A stretch of 56,217 nt of DNA from CAYOSU01 sp964541255. GTDB taxonomy: Bacteria > Bacillota > Clostridia > Christensenellales > CAMQZB01. The DNA is taken from the NCBI GenBank assembly GCA_964541255.1, contig CAZIPL010000006.1, forward strand, positions 1 to 56,217, in the 5' to 3' direction. The translations under genes and the position numbers were made by a program. The notes below the pieces were generated by a model. It had not been told where the DNA came from. It made no database searches and worked only from the letters and a program-made list of their open reading frames with translations. This document shows positions 8,321 to 17,136 of this stretch, one piece after another (the first letter of the stretch is position 1; every line of letters starts with the position of its first letter).

Positions 8321-8349
8321 AAAAAGCGAGAACATTCTCGCCTTTTTTT
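8321..8349 (+). terminator. Rho-independent terminator of the GH31 operon
   Basis: Stem GCGAGAA (8326-8332) and TTCTCGC (8335-8341) with a two-base loop CA, flanked by A5 and followed by CTTTTTTT. It lies 130 bases past the ROK stop. Almost the same hairpin occurs again at 8552-8569. Confidence 0.85.
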
Positions 8350-8412
8350 GATTTGTTTACTATTCTATTGCAGTTGTACTCTGCCCTACTTAATTATTAT
8401 TTTAACTACTGC

Positions 8413-8433
8413 GGCGGCAGCAAAGCCACCGCC
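8413..8433. repeat. GC-rich hairpin, intergenic repeat type
   Basis: GGCGGCAGC (8413-8421), loop AAA, GCCACCGCC (8425-8433): a nine-pair stem with two G-U type pairs, much richer in G+C than its AT-rich surroundings. Similar GGCGGTGGC hairpins followed by CTAC are, from memory, frequent between genes of gut Clostridia. Origin and role unknown. Confidence 0.45.
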
Positions 8434-8543
8434 CTACGAGTTAGTGCTTTTTTTATTTTGATCTATTATACCATAGATTTATATGAACTTCTTTTCTTAT
8501 TCCACAAGTGTTGTACTTAATAAAATTATTTACTTATTCGCAT

Positions 8544-8576
8544 AAAAAAAAGGCGAGAATGTTCTCGCCTTTTTTG
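8544..8576. terminator. Bidirectional terminator between the GH31 operon and the GH3 gene
   Basis: GGCGAGAA (8552-8559) and TTCTCGCC (8562-8569), loop TG, with A8 on the left and T6 on the right, so it can end transcription in both directions: backup for the plus-strand operon and main terminator for the minus-strand GH3 gene, whose stop lies 53 bases away. Confidence 0.85.
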
Positions 8577-8628
8577 TTGTTTTTCTGCTTCTATTTTTTA
8601 TTATTATATCTTGATTATTAAAAGCAAA

Positions 8629-11109
8629 TTATTTTGTCATTACGTCGAAGATATGCAAAATGTTATTCTGCAAGACGGCTTTTTTGAGTTTGCCATCTTT
8701 GACGGCTTGTTCCAAAAGCTTGATATGTTTTTTAGTTCCCGGTGTCAAGAAGCAGTTACCTGCTTTTACGCACTCGACGGGGTCAACCGTTGCATAAGAA
8801 TCCCAGTCAGTCATAATGAATCCGCCAAAGCCCCATTCGTCTCTCAATAAATCTTGCAAAAGTTCTTTGTTTTCGGCAGGATAAATTCCGTTTACGGGGT
8901 TATAGCTCGTCATAACGGTTGAAGCGTTATGCGTTTCGAACGCCGTTTCGAACGCTTTGAAGTATAATTCTCTCAACGCTCTTTCGGGAACTATCGCATG
9001 GCTTGCTTTTCTTTCAAGCTCGCTGCCGTTTGCAAATAAGTGCTTATAGCAAGCTTTCAAGCCGTTTTCTTCCAAGCCTTTCGCCTGACAGCCCGCCATA
9101 ACGCCCGCCAAAATCGGATCTTCCGAGAAGTATTCGGGATGACGTCCGCAAAGAATGTTTCTGTGAAGATTGAGTGCAGGCCCTAAGTTTATCTTAATTC
9201 CGTGTTCGACGGACTCTTCGGCAATCGTCTTTCCGACAAGATATGCGCATTCTTTATTGAACGTCGCGCAAACGGTGTTACTCGACGGGAAGCCTACGTT
9301 GAGCTTTTTGATATTTACGCCGTTGTTTCCGTCGGAGCATTTAAGCTCGGGAATTCCGTATTTGGGATATTTTCTTATTCTTCCCGCAGTACCGTCGCCA
9401 ATAAACCAGTTTGCTCCACCGCATACGTTGAGTGTGCAAAGGTCTTTAACCGACATCTGAGCGACGAAGTCATTAAGTTTGCTTCTGTCGTTCTTGACCT
9501 CTTCAAAAGTAATCTTCTTTCCGCTATAAGGCTTAAGTTCCTTAGGCTCATATGCTTTACGCTCCGCATGAACGGCGATTCTGTCTTTCGATTCGACCAT
9601 AACGGACTTACCGCCCTTAACCTCGCCGCCTTTTTCGAGAACGTCGATTTCTTCTACGGGTCGATTGAAGCTCTTGACAGTCTTAACGGTCTTATCTTCT
9701 CCCAAAACAAACGTTCCGACAACTTCCGCGCTTTCTACGCTACCGCCGACATATACGGAATATTCACCCTTTCTCAAAACAAAAGAAGACGTCTTTTCGT
9801 CGTATGTAGTGAAGCGTTTTTCGTCTATTTCGAAGCTAAAGGTCTGCTTTTCGCCCGAAGTTAAAAGCTTGGTCTTGTCAAAATCTACGAATACTTTCTT
9901 GGGATTGTCTCCCTCGGGAAGCCCGACAAATACCGTTACGACGTCCTTGCCGCCGACTTTGCCGACGTTTTCGCTCGTAACTTCTAACGTAACTTTGCAG
10001 TCCTTATAGCAAACGTTATTTGCCACGTGGTTGAACTCCGTATAAGAAAGTCCGTGTGCGAAAGGATATGCGACTTGCTTTTCGAATGTATCGAAGTATC
10101 TATATCCGACGTATATTCCCTCTTCATAGAAAAGATGTGCACCGTATTTCATCGAATCGTCGGAGAAAACCTCTTCGGCGTTGTCAATGTTTATGAAATT
10201 CTTTGCAGACGGGTGATCGTAATAATCGTTGCTCCAAGTATCGGGAAGCTTACCCGACGGATTGACTCTGCCGTCGAGAATTTCCGTCAACGCGTACGAT
10301 CCGAGCATTCCGCAAAAACCTACCGTTATTATAGCGTCGAAGTTTTTGCTTGTAATCCAACCCATTTCGATAGGATAACCCGAGTTAATTACAAGCACGG
10401 TCTTTTTATGCGTTGAAAGAACCTTTTCGATGTCTTCCTTTTCTTCGTCGGTCAAGTAATACTGCCCCTTGATAGGTCTGTTGTCCGTCCCCTCTCCCGA
10501 AGATCTCGAAATAAAATATATTGCCGTGTCGGCTTTTTCGTCGATGACGAATTTGCTGTTGTTCTTTATCGCGTCGTTAATGTCGGGAGCCCATCTCGGC
10601 TTGATTTCTCCAGCGCCCGACGCAGACAAACGGAAAGTTTTATACGCGCCCAAAACATCGATATGCGCATTTTCGTCAAGTGGAAGAACGCCGTTGTTTT
10701 TCAAAAGCACCATACCCTCGCTTGCGACTTGCTTTGCGATGTTGTCGTGTTCAACATAATTGGGATCTTGCTTTCTTTCTCCCCCGACAGTTACCTTAAA
10801 GGTTTTGTCCTTGAACTTCGAGCCGTCCTCCGCAACGAAGTTTTTAAGCTCGACCGTATAGGTCTTGCCCTTTTCGTTTCCGATAAGTCCGAAAGGAATC
10901 TCGAGGAAAGGCATAGGCGACATTGCGATTTTAAACGCAACGCCCTTAGGAAGAAGCTGTCCGTCAACGTAAACCTCGCCGTAGCCGTCTTTTGCGACAA
11001 GTTTATCTGTCATTATTTCGATAGGTCTTTCGCATTTTGCAAACATTCCGAGTCTTCCGTCGATGATATACGGATCGTACTTTTTCGGTGTCATTACAAA
11101 TCTCGCCAT
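8629..11109 (-). CDS. GH3 beta-glycosidase with circularly permuted domain order
   Basis: Retaining exo-beta-glycosidase (beta-glucosidase or xylosidase type), 826 residues, no signal peptide, so cytosolic. Domain order is inverted: the alpha/beta sandwich with ASEGMVLLKNNGVLPL comes near residue 130, then fibronectin III-like domain (about 370-480), and the TIM barrel is last with GRHPEYFSEDP, KHLFANGSE and the nucleophile Asp in FIMTDWDSY about 59 residues from the end. Normal GH3 enzymes have the barrel first. From memory, this permutation is known in Ruminococcus/Butyrivibrio beta-glucosidases. Start chosen at the second ATG: AGGAG lies 8 bases before it but only 2 bases before the first ATG at 11115. 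Divergent from the germination operon; monocistronic. Exact substrate cannot be told. Confidence 0.93.
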   Translation of the reverse strand: MARFVMTPKKYDPYIIDGRLGMFAKCERPIEIMTDKLVAKDGYGEVYVDGQLLPKGVAFKIAMSPMPFLEIPFGLIGNEKGKTYTVELKNFVAEDGSKFKDKTFKVTVGGERKQDPNYVEHDNIAKQVASEGMVLLKNNGVLPLDENAHIDVLGAYKTFRLSASGAGEIKPRWAPDINDAIKNNSKFVIDEKADTAIYFISRSSGEGTDNRPIKGQYYLTDEEKEDIEKVLSTHKKTVLVINSGYPIEMGWITSKNFDAIITVGFCGMLGSYALTEILDGRVNPSGKLPDTWSNDYYDHPSAKNFINIDNAEEVFSDDSMKYGAHLFYEEGIYVGYRYFDTFEKQVAYPFAHGLSYTEFNHVANNVCYKDCKVTLEVTSENVGKVGGKDVVTVFVGLPEGDNPKKVFVDFDKTKLLTSGEKQTFSFEIDEKRFTTYDEKTSSFVLRKGEYSVYVGGSVESAEVVGTFVLGEDKTVKTVKSFNRPVEEIDVLEKGGEVKGGKSVMVESKDRIAVHAERKAYEPKELKPYSGKKITFEEVKNDRSKLNDFVAQMSVKDLCTLNVCGGANWFIGDGTAGRIRKYPKYGIPELKCSDGNNGVNIKKLNVGFPSSNTVCATFNKECAYLVGKTIAEESVEHGIKINLGPALNLHRNILCGRHPEYFSEDPILAGVMAGCQAKGLEENGLKACYKHLFANGSELERKASHAIVPERALRELYFKAFETAFETHNASTVMTSYNPVNGIYPAENKELLQDLLRDEWGFGGFIMTDWDSYATVDPVECVKAGNCFLTPGTKKHIKLLEQAVKDGKLKKAVLQNNILHIFDVMTK

Positions 11110-11486
11110 TTTCATTTCTCCTATTATATATTCATATACATTAAGAATATTTTATCACATTATCAGACGATTGTATTGCATAAAAAACAACAATTTTTGC
11201 ATAATTTCGTCATTATTATTGCATTTTGCTCTTTTTGAGTCATATTTTTATAAACACTTCAAGTTGTTTTGAAAAATAGTATTTTGAGTTAACGTATTTT
11301 CCGTTTATCAAAAATGCATTTTTAGAAATTATGAAAACAACAAATCATTCTATTTTCTAAAACATCGACATCAAAAAGCAATTATATCAGAGAATAACCA
11401 ATGCAAAATAAATTAAGCGTAAAATCCATATCGGCATTCCCTTTGTTTTTTTGAATAAAAACGCAAAAAATAATGAAACTATTTTT
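11110..11486. other. Divergent AT-rich region between GH3 and gerA
   Basis: About 370 bases without a gene. On the minus strand, 11125-11155 contains AT-rich promoter-like sequence before the GH3 SD. Three TTGCAT boxes at 11176, 11197 and 11219 are spaced 21 and 22 bases. I could not find a convincing forespore (sigma-G) promoter for gerA. The rest is low-complexity AT-rich sequence. Confidence 0.5.
11176..11224. promoter_or_regulatory. Helically phased TTGCAT repeats upstream of GH3
   Basis: TTGCAT occurs at 11176-11181, 11197-11202 and 11219-11224 (the first two extended to TTGCATAA), spaced two DNA turns apart and 67-110 bases upstream of the GH3 start. This arrangement suits cooperative binding of a regulator. 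Binding is inference. Confidence 0.35.
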
Positions 11487-12950
11487 ATGACAAAGTTCGA
11501 AGCTACATTAAATTATGTCGAAAACACTCTATCAAACGAGGCGTTCATAAAGAAAAAACTCTTTACGGCATTCGGCAAAAAAGCCGTATTATTTTTCTCC
11601 GACGGACTTTCGGACATAACGACAATAGATAGGTTTATCATCGAGCCTCTTGAAAACGCAAAAAGAAAGACAGTTCCGAATAAAGAACTGCTATCGAAAG
11701 CCTTGCCTCACGTCGAGCTTATTTTTTCGGACAAGCTTGACGACGCGGTTTTGAAAGTATTTGACGGAGACTGTCTTATTCTATTCGAGGGTGTTGAGAT
11801 TTATCTTAACGCGGGAACGAAAAAGTGGGAAAAGCGGGCCGTTGCCGAGCCTCCCACATCTTCCGTCATCAAAGGCCCTCGAGAGGGCTTTACGGAAGAT
11901 CTTATGACAAATGTTTCACTCATAAAGAGAAAGCTCAAATCCCCGTCTTTGAAGTTTTTCTTCGTCAATATCGGTAGATTTACGAGAAGCCAAGTGGCTG
12001 TCGTTTATCTTGACAAAATCGCAAGCAAAAGCTTGGTCGAGGACATTAAAGAAAAACTATCAAAAATCGACATCGACGGAATTATCGATTCTTCATACCT
12101 TAGAGAGCATTTGCAGCAGCGTAAGTATTCCGTTTTCAGGCAAATCGGCGACACCGAAAAACCCGATATTCTCGCTTCGAAGCTTTTGGAGGGGCGAATT
12201 GCCATTATCGTTGACGGTTCGCCGATTGTTTTGACGGTACCGTATATCGTCTTCGAGGATTTTCAAGGCGCAGACGATTATTATTCCGTTCCTTATGCCG
12301 CCTCCTTTCTTCGAGTCATACGGTTCCTTTCCATGGCGGTAGGCATTTTGATGCCGGGGTTTTACGTCGCAGCGCAGTCTTTTCATTTGCAATTCATTCC
12401 CTTGCGGCTTGTTCTAACTATCGCCTCCGCCGTTAAAGGCATACCGCTATCAGCCAACATGGAAATGCTCTTTACCCTTTTTATTTTCGAGCTTTTGAAC
12501 GAAGCAAGTATACGTATGCCACGATACGTCGGAATGGCTCTTTCTATCGTAGGAGCACTCGTTTTAGGCGATACCGCAGTCAGAGCAGGAATAGTTTCCA
12601 CTCCGACGATTCTTATTATGGCACTATCCGGAATTGCCGTTTATGCAATCCCGGACGAGCGAAACACACTCTCGATACTTCGACTTGCGTTTTTACTTCT
12701 CTCGGGTTCATTGGGGCTTATCGGGCTTGTTTCCGGGACTGTAGCGGTGACGATTTATCTTGCAACATTAACAAATTTCGGAACGCCCTATCTTGCGCCC
12801 TTTGCTCCTAAAATCAAAAACGACCTATCGGACGGCTTATTGAAATCCCCCGCAACGGTAACAAACGACCGACCGAAAGCATTTTTCAACAAAAACAAGA
12901 AAAGGATTTTATGGAAAAACTCCGACAAAACGTCACGACAAGACAATTAA
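11487..12950 (+). CDS. gerAA: GerA-family spore germinant receptor subunit A
   Basis: Inner-membrane germinant receptor A subunit (GerAA/GerKA/GerBA family). 487 residues from the ATG at 11487; an in-frame TTG at 11451 would add 12 residues, and neither start has a clear SD. Seen: a hydrophilic N-terminal part, the family signature GPREGFTEDL around residue 140, then a membrane domain of about four or five helices (roughly 280-440) and a short C-terminal tail. The gene overlaps gerB by 40 bases, a normal arrangement in ger operons. Works with the B and C subunits in the spore inner membrane to sense small-molecule germinants. Normally transcribed by sigma-G in the forespore; I did not see a clear promoter. 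Confidence 0.93.
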   Translation: MTKFEATLNYVENTLSNEAFIKKKLFTAFGKKAVLFFSDGLSDITTIDRFIIEPLENAKRKTVPNKELLSKALPHVELIFSDKLDDAVLKVFDGDCLILFEGVEIYLNAGTKKWEKRAVAEPPTSSVIKGPREGFTEDLMTNVSLIKRKLKSPSLKFFFVNIGRFTRSQVAVVYLDKIASKSLVEDIKEKLSKIDIDGIIDSSYLREHLQQRKYSVFRQIGDTEKPDILASKLLEGRIAIIVDGSPIVLTVPYIVFEDFQGADDYYSVPYAASFLRVIRFLSMAVGILMPGFYVAAQSFHLQFIPLRLVLTIASAVKGIPLSANMEMLFTLFIFELLNEASIRMPRYVGMALSIVGALVLGDTAVRAGIVSTPTILIMALSGIAVYAIPDERNTLSILRLAFLLLSGSLGLIGLVSGTVAVTIYLATLTNFGTPYLAPFAPKIKNDLSDGLLKSPATVTNDRPKAFFNKNKKRILWKNSDKTSRQDN

Positions 12951-14017
12951 CTCTGTTTTTCGCGCTGCTATGCCCTATCGCAAAGCTTTTTATCATGCCT
13001 GCGTCTTATTGCTACTATGCGGGAAAGGACTGCTGGATCGGCGTTTTGATTCAAGGGCTTATCGACGTTTTATGCTTATTCATCCTACTTTCAGTTATGA
13101 AAAAGGACGGCAGAAGCCTTTTTGAGATATTATCATCCGCAATAGGTAAACGTGCGACGAAAATAATTTATTTTTATCTTTCAATGGTTTTTATCGCAAA
13201 AGCCGTCGTTCCAATCTTAGAACAGCTTCTCATTTGCTACGAGGTACTTTATGAATCGACTCCCAAAAGAATTTTCTTTATACCACTTTTCATCGCGGCG
13301 TTTTATGCTTCGATTTCGGAGGTAAACGGGATTTTTAGGTCAATCGAGCTTTTCGCACCCTTCATTGTTTTTTCGATTTTCGGCATAGGATTCCTTTCCC
13401 TTTCCTCCGTCGAGCTTTACGAGCTGTTCCCGATATTCGAATTCGGGGTTCGTCCGACGGGCGTCGGAATGATAGCAAATCTTCTTTGGTTCGGCGATTA
13501 TATCGTCTTGCTGCCGCTTTTAGACAACGTCGAAATAAAAGGCAAAAACGTATCAAAAATCCTTTTCGGATATATTTTCGAAATAGTAATCGTCGCGGCT
13601 TTTTTGATTATAACGGTAGGCATTTTCGGAAGCTCTGCCGCAAGGCAGGTTTTTATGCTATCGAAAATATCCAAATATTCCATAGCTTTTTCTAACCTTG
13701 GGAGAATAGACTTTTTGTTCATTATAGTGCTTTTCTTGGGAGAAACGATATATTCTTCCATTCTCTTAGCTCTTGCGACAAAAACGCTCGTAACTTCTAC
13801 GGGGCTTAAAACAAAGTTATGCGCACTTATAGTCTGTGCCACGACGGCAGTTTTTTCGATAACGATGCTTTTGAAAAGCTATGCCGTCATAGAGTTTTTG
13901 CAAACCTATTCGCTCGCAATTTTTTCTCCGATATATTTCGGAATGCCGATTGCGCTTCCGATTATTTCTCGAATAACACGAAACAATGAAAAGAAACTTC
14001 GACAAACAAAGACTTAA
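12911..14017 (+). CDS. gerAB: GerB-family spore germination permease subunit
   Basis: 368-residue integral membrane protein of the GerAB family (APC superfamily, amino-acid-permease-like), the likely germinant-binding subunit of the receptor. Ten hydrophobic segments can be made out, starting around residue 12; typical length is 360-370. ATG at 12911 lies inside the end of gerAA, preceded by AAAAGGA. The end overlaps gerC by 32 bases, so the three subunits are translationally coupled. Ligand cannot be predicted. Convergent to the spoIIR-sleB-ypeB operon, giving a compact germination island. Confidence 0.92.
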   Translation: MEKLRQNVTTRQLTLFFALLCPIAKLFIMPASYCYYAGKDCWIGVLIQGLIDVLCLFILLSVMKKDGRSLFEILSSAIGKRATKIIYFYLSMVFIAKAVVPILEQLLICYEVLYESTPKRIFFIPLFIAAFYASISEVNGIFRSIELFAPFIVFSIFGIGFLSLSSVELYELFPIFEFGVRPTGVGMIANLLWFGDYIVLLPLLDNVEIKGKNVSKILFGYIFEIVIVAAFLIITVGIFGSSAARQVFMLSKISKYSIAFSNLGRIDFLFIIVLFLGETIYSSILLALATKTLVTSTGLKTKLCALIVCATTAVFSITMLLKSYAVIEFLQTYSLAIFSPIYFGMPIALPIISRITRNNEKKLRQTKT

Positions 14018-15224
14018 CAAAAACAGAATTATATTTTATATCTTAGCTCTTGTCGCGTTTTTGTTTTTCGTCAACGACTATTCACTCGTTACCGCCGATA
14101 AAATCGCTATCGTCGTCGCAATAGGCGTAGACGAAGCCGAAGACGGCGAGTATGAAGTATCGGCAGAAGTCGCCATCCCGCCGTCGGCGTCGGGCGAAAG
14201 CTCGGCAGAAAGCGAGCAAACCGTGCTTACGGCAAGCGGACATACTATTGCGGAAGCGGTGTCTAATCTATTTTTAGAAACGGGCTGGTATCCGAAGCTT
14301 AATTATTGCAACCTTATCATTCTGTCGGAAAAAATCGCCGAAAAAGGCACAATGCTCGCTCTCGAATATTTCTTGCGTTCCGAAACCGTCATGGATTCTG
14401 CGGTCGTTGTTATCGCAAAAGGCACGTCGAGCAAAAAAATTCTCGAAACATCTACGCCTCTTGACAATATTTCTGCGTTTTCTTTGCAAAAAATCGCCTT
14501 TGAAAGGTACGTCAACTATTCAGACGTCGTAACGTCAAACCTAAAAGACTTCACGAAAAGATATTACGACTACGGCGCAAGCAGCGTGCTTGCCTCTGTC
14601 ATGCTCTCTTCCTTTGAGGCGAAAAGCTCGGAAGAAAGCAAACAGTCAACACTAAGCGGCGATTTCAACCTTTTCGATATGACGTATTCCGCACTCTTTT
14701 CGGGAGATAAGCTTACGGGCTTTTTGGATGCGGAAGAAACAAAGGTTTTTAATTATCTCAAAAAAGACGTCGTCGGTTCAACTTTTGAAGTGAAATCGGA
14801 AGAAAACTCGAACATAAACGATAACGGCAGAGATTATACTCTTGAAATCGTAAAGCAAAAAAGAAATATTTCTCAAAACATCGAAAACGGAAAAATATAT
14901 TGCGATATTTCGCTCGAGCTTATTGTCAAAATATCCGATACCGACGGAATGAATTCGTCTATAACGGACATTACGACATCATACGAACTTCCGAAAAAGC
15001 TCGAAGAGCGTGCCGCGAAAAGCTTGGAAGAAAAATTCGTTTCGATGTTCGAAAAGCTAAAAAGCGCCAACTGCGACGGACTAAACGTCGGGAAAGAACT
15101 CAACGCGTTTCATCACAAAAAGTGGACGGCGTTTGTTACGAGCAAAAACCTTTTGTCTTATGCGAAAGACATAGAGTATGAAGTTTCGGTTAAGGTTACG
15201 GGACTTTCGGAAAACAACGAATAA
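13986..15224 (+). CDS. gerAC: Ger(x)C-family spore germination protein without lipobox
   Basis: 412-residue C subunit of the germinant receptor. Seen: N-terminal hydrophobic segment (about 15-32) followed by TADKIAIVVAIGVDEAEDG, matching the start of the mature Ger(x)C domain, and the conserved C-terminal region. Normal GerAC proteins are lipoproteins with a Cys followed by WD(R/K)REI; here no Cys occurs near the end of the hydrophobic segment, so it seems anchored by an uncleaved transmembrane helix. Overlaps gerB by 32 bases. A 48-codon gene follows after 14 bases. Confidence 0.9.
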   Translation: MKRNFDKQRLNKNRIIFYILALVAFLFFVNDYSLVTADKIAIVVAIGVDEAEDGEYEVSAEVAIPPSASGESSAESEQTVLTASGHTIAEAVSNLFLETGWYPKLNYCNLIILSEKIAEKGTMLALEYFLRSETVMDSAVVVIAKGTSSKKILETSTPLDNISAFSLQKIAFERYVNYSDVVTSNLKDFTKRYYDYGASSVLASVMLSSFEAKSSEESKQSTLSGDFNLFDMTYSALFSGDKLTGFLDAEETKVFNYLKKDVVGSTFEVKSEENSNINDNGRDYTLEIVKQKRNISQNIENGKIYCDISLELIVKISDTDGMNSSITDITTSYELPKKLEERAAKSLEEKFVSMFEKLKSANCDGLNVGKELNAFHHKKWTAFVTSKNLLSYAKDIEYEVSVKVTGLSENNE

Positions 15225-15238
15225 AAGGAGAGTATTTT

Positions 15239-15385
15239 ATGAAAATGAATAAAACGAGATTCAAAAAGGTGTATAGAATTCTTGAAGACGAATCGATAGA
15301 GATGTTTCTCATAGACCCGGGCGGAAGCTATACGGGAAAGCCGAGAGATTTCGACGTTCCCGTTCAAGACGTAGACGATTTGTAA
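15239..15385 (+). CDS. Small 48-residue protein at the end of the gerA operon
   Basis: Unrecognised small protein. ATG at 15239 is preceded by a good SD (AAAGGAG, spacing about 8) only 14 bases after the gerC stop, so it is very probably translated as the fourth gene of the operon. Content: basic N-terminal third (KMNKTRFKKVYR), a middle with IEMFLIDPGGSY, and an acidic C-terminus ending VPVQDVDDL; no membrane segment or signal peptide. A hairpin that may be the operon terminator follows about 140 bases later. Function unknown; by position it may be a forespore protein that accompanies the receptor. Confidence 0.7.
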   Translation: MKMNKTRFKKVYRILEDESIEMFLIDPGGSYTGKPRDFDVPVQDVDDL

Positions 15386-15698
15386 AATAGTTTGTTCGAA
15401 AATATAGCTATGTTAATGAAAGATTTTTGGTACTTTAACAAGTATTTCTGTAAAAAACGCCGATATTGATTCGATGTTCTTTTGATTAACGGCATTCGAT
15501 TTTTCGAACTTAGAAAACTTTTAAGGAGGGCTTAATTAAAAGTCCTCCTTATTTAGCATTATTTGATTTATAAAAAATTATAAAGTAAGTCGTTTTTTTA
15601 AGTTCTTTTCCAAAGTTTTTTGAATTTTTACGAAATTATTTTATATTTTCATTCAAAAAGTATTTATGCAACCGTCAAAAAAATTCGACTATTTTTTA
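15386..15698. other. Convergent intergenic region with one hairpin
   Basis: About 310 bases between the 48-aa gene and ypeB, both ending here. The only clear structure is AAGGAGG (15523-15529) paired with CCTCCTT (15544-15550), a possible bidirectional terminator although T-runs on both sides are poor. The rest is AT-rich and I see nothing in it. Confidence 0.45.
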
Positions 15699-17135
15699 TC
15701 AAATAACGTTTTGACCTTGGAACTTGCTATCGACTACTTTGAGTACCTCTATCTCCTCGCCCGTTTTGGCATCGACGTATACATAAAACTCCGAGCCGTT
15801 TTGAGTTACGAAAAACTCATAGGTCATAATCTCGTTTTCGTTTTTCGGAATAACGGCAGGTCGAGAGGATATTATTTCAAGGTTTTTCCCTAAGGCAGAT
15901 TTTGCCGCAGATATTGTTATCGAGGTTACCGTATCGACGGGATTTTCGTGTTTTGCAACGTACGTCGTTCCCTCCATTCCGAGTACTTCGCCGTTATCGA
16001 GCGCCACAACGACTTTAATAAGTCTCGAATAGCAAATTACGTCGTTAACGTTTTGAGCGAAATTCACCGTCAAAATACCGTCCGTCTCGCTTTTCCAAAC
16101 AACTTTCACGTCGTTATAGCCAAAGCTTGACAAATATTTTTCGCAGCTTTCTATTCCGTCGTCATCGGAAAGCGACTTTTCGCCGACCTCTCTATATTTC
16201 GACACCAGCAGCAAATCGCCGTTTTTCTTCGAAAGTTGAATGACGGTATTGCCGTCCCCGACTGAAAAAGTATACGCCAAATCGCTGTTTTCGTCTTCGT
16301 AAAGAGGCGAGACATCTTCGCCGAAACAGCTTTTTGCAATTTCTATCGCTTCGTCTATCGTTATGCTTTTTTCGTTAAGCTCTTCTTCCGACAGCTCTTT
16401 TACGTCGGAAAAAGGTCCGTCGTAGATAAGCGTAGGGTACTCGAGCGACGACTCGTCAAGATCGTCATACGTTACGTCGACGGGGCTTATATAATCTCCA
16501 TAAAAAACTCCGCCGAAAAAGAGCCTTTCGCTGTTGCCGTAATTTTCGTACGAGCCGTTTAGAGAGTTCTTTATTGCGGTGGCTGTTTCGAGAAGAGTTT
16601 TTAAGTTATTTTCTTCCTCTTCACTCAAGCCTTTTCCGTCATACGCTTTCTGTGCAAGATATTTCGTATAGTCCATCGTCTGGTTGCAAAACTTCATTGC
16701 ACTCGAAGTAGCCTCGTCTTTTTCGCTCGGAAGAACGGCGAGATTGTTTTGCAACGACTGCGCGTTTGAGGACGCCTCATAAAGCATTCTGCCTTTATAG
16801 TTTCCGCTCGAAACAATGGCTTTCGAAAGCGCGGTTTCTAAGTTATTCGCGTCCATGACGAGCTGGTAATACGCTTTGCCGTATGACGCCGCAGACACTT
16901 TCGAATAGGTCGTGTTTGACGTATATAAAAGCACCGAAAAAGTCCCGAAAACAAGCGTTGTCACAGAAAGAATCAAAATTGCAACGATCGTGCCGCCGCC
17001 ATACGCCGCAATCCCTTTTTCGCGAAGGTTCATTCTGAGCGTCTTTTTGGCTTTCGTTTTCTTCTTCTCGGCGTTTCTTTTTGCCTTTTCTGCGTTTTTA
17101 AGATTATTCTCTTCGTCTTTATCGAAAAGCGGCAT
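15699..17135 (-). CDS. ypeB: Germination protein YpeB
   Basis: 478 residues. YpeB is needed for localisation and stability of the cortex-lytic enzyme SleB in the spore inner membrane. Seen: charged, Lys-rich N-terminus (about 1-50, longer than usual), one transmembrane helix (about 50-70), a helical middle, the family hallmark EYPTLIYDGPFSD around residue 240, and C-terminal PepSY-like repeats (about 265-475). Last gene of the spoIIR-sleB-Lys-rich-ypeB operon, starting one base after the preceding stop. The sleB-ypeB pairing is conserved in Bacillus and Clostridia. Confidence 0.93.
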   Translation of the reverse strand: MPLFDKDEENNLKNAEKAKRNAEKKKTKAKKTLRMNLREKGIAAYGGGTIVAILILSVTTLVFGTFSVLLYTSNTTYSKVSAASYGKAYYQLVMDANNLETALSKAIVSSGNYKGRMLYEASSNAQSLQNNLAVLPSEKDEATSSAMKFCNQTMDYTKYLAQKAYDGKGLSEEEENNLKTLLETATAIKNSLNGSYENYGNSERLFFGGVFYGDYISPVDVTYDDLDESSLEYPTLIYDGPFSDVKELSEEELNEKSITIDEAIEIAKSCFGEDVSPLYEDENSDLAYTFSVGDGNTVIQLSKKNGDLLLVSKYREVGEKSLSDDDGIESCEKYLSSFGYNDVKVVWKSETDGILTVNFAQNVNDVICYSRLIKVVVALDNGEVLGMEGTTYVAKHENPVDTVTSITISAAKSALGKNLEIISSRPAVIPKNENEIMTYEFFVTQNGSEFYVYVDAKTGEEIEVLKVVDSKFQGQNVI

Positions 17136-17136
17136 T

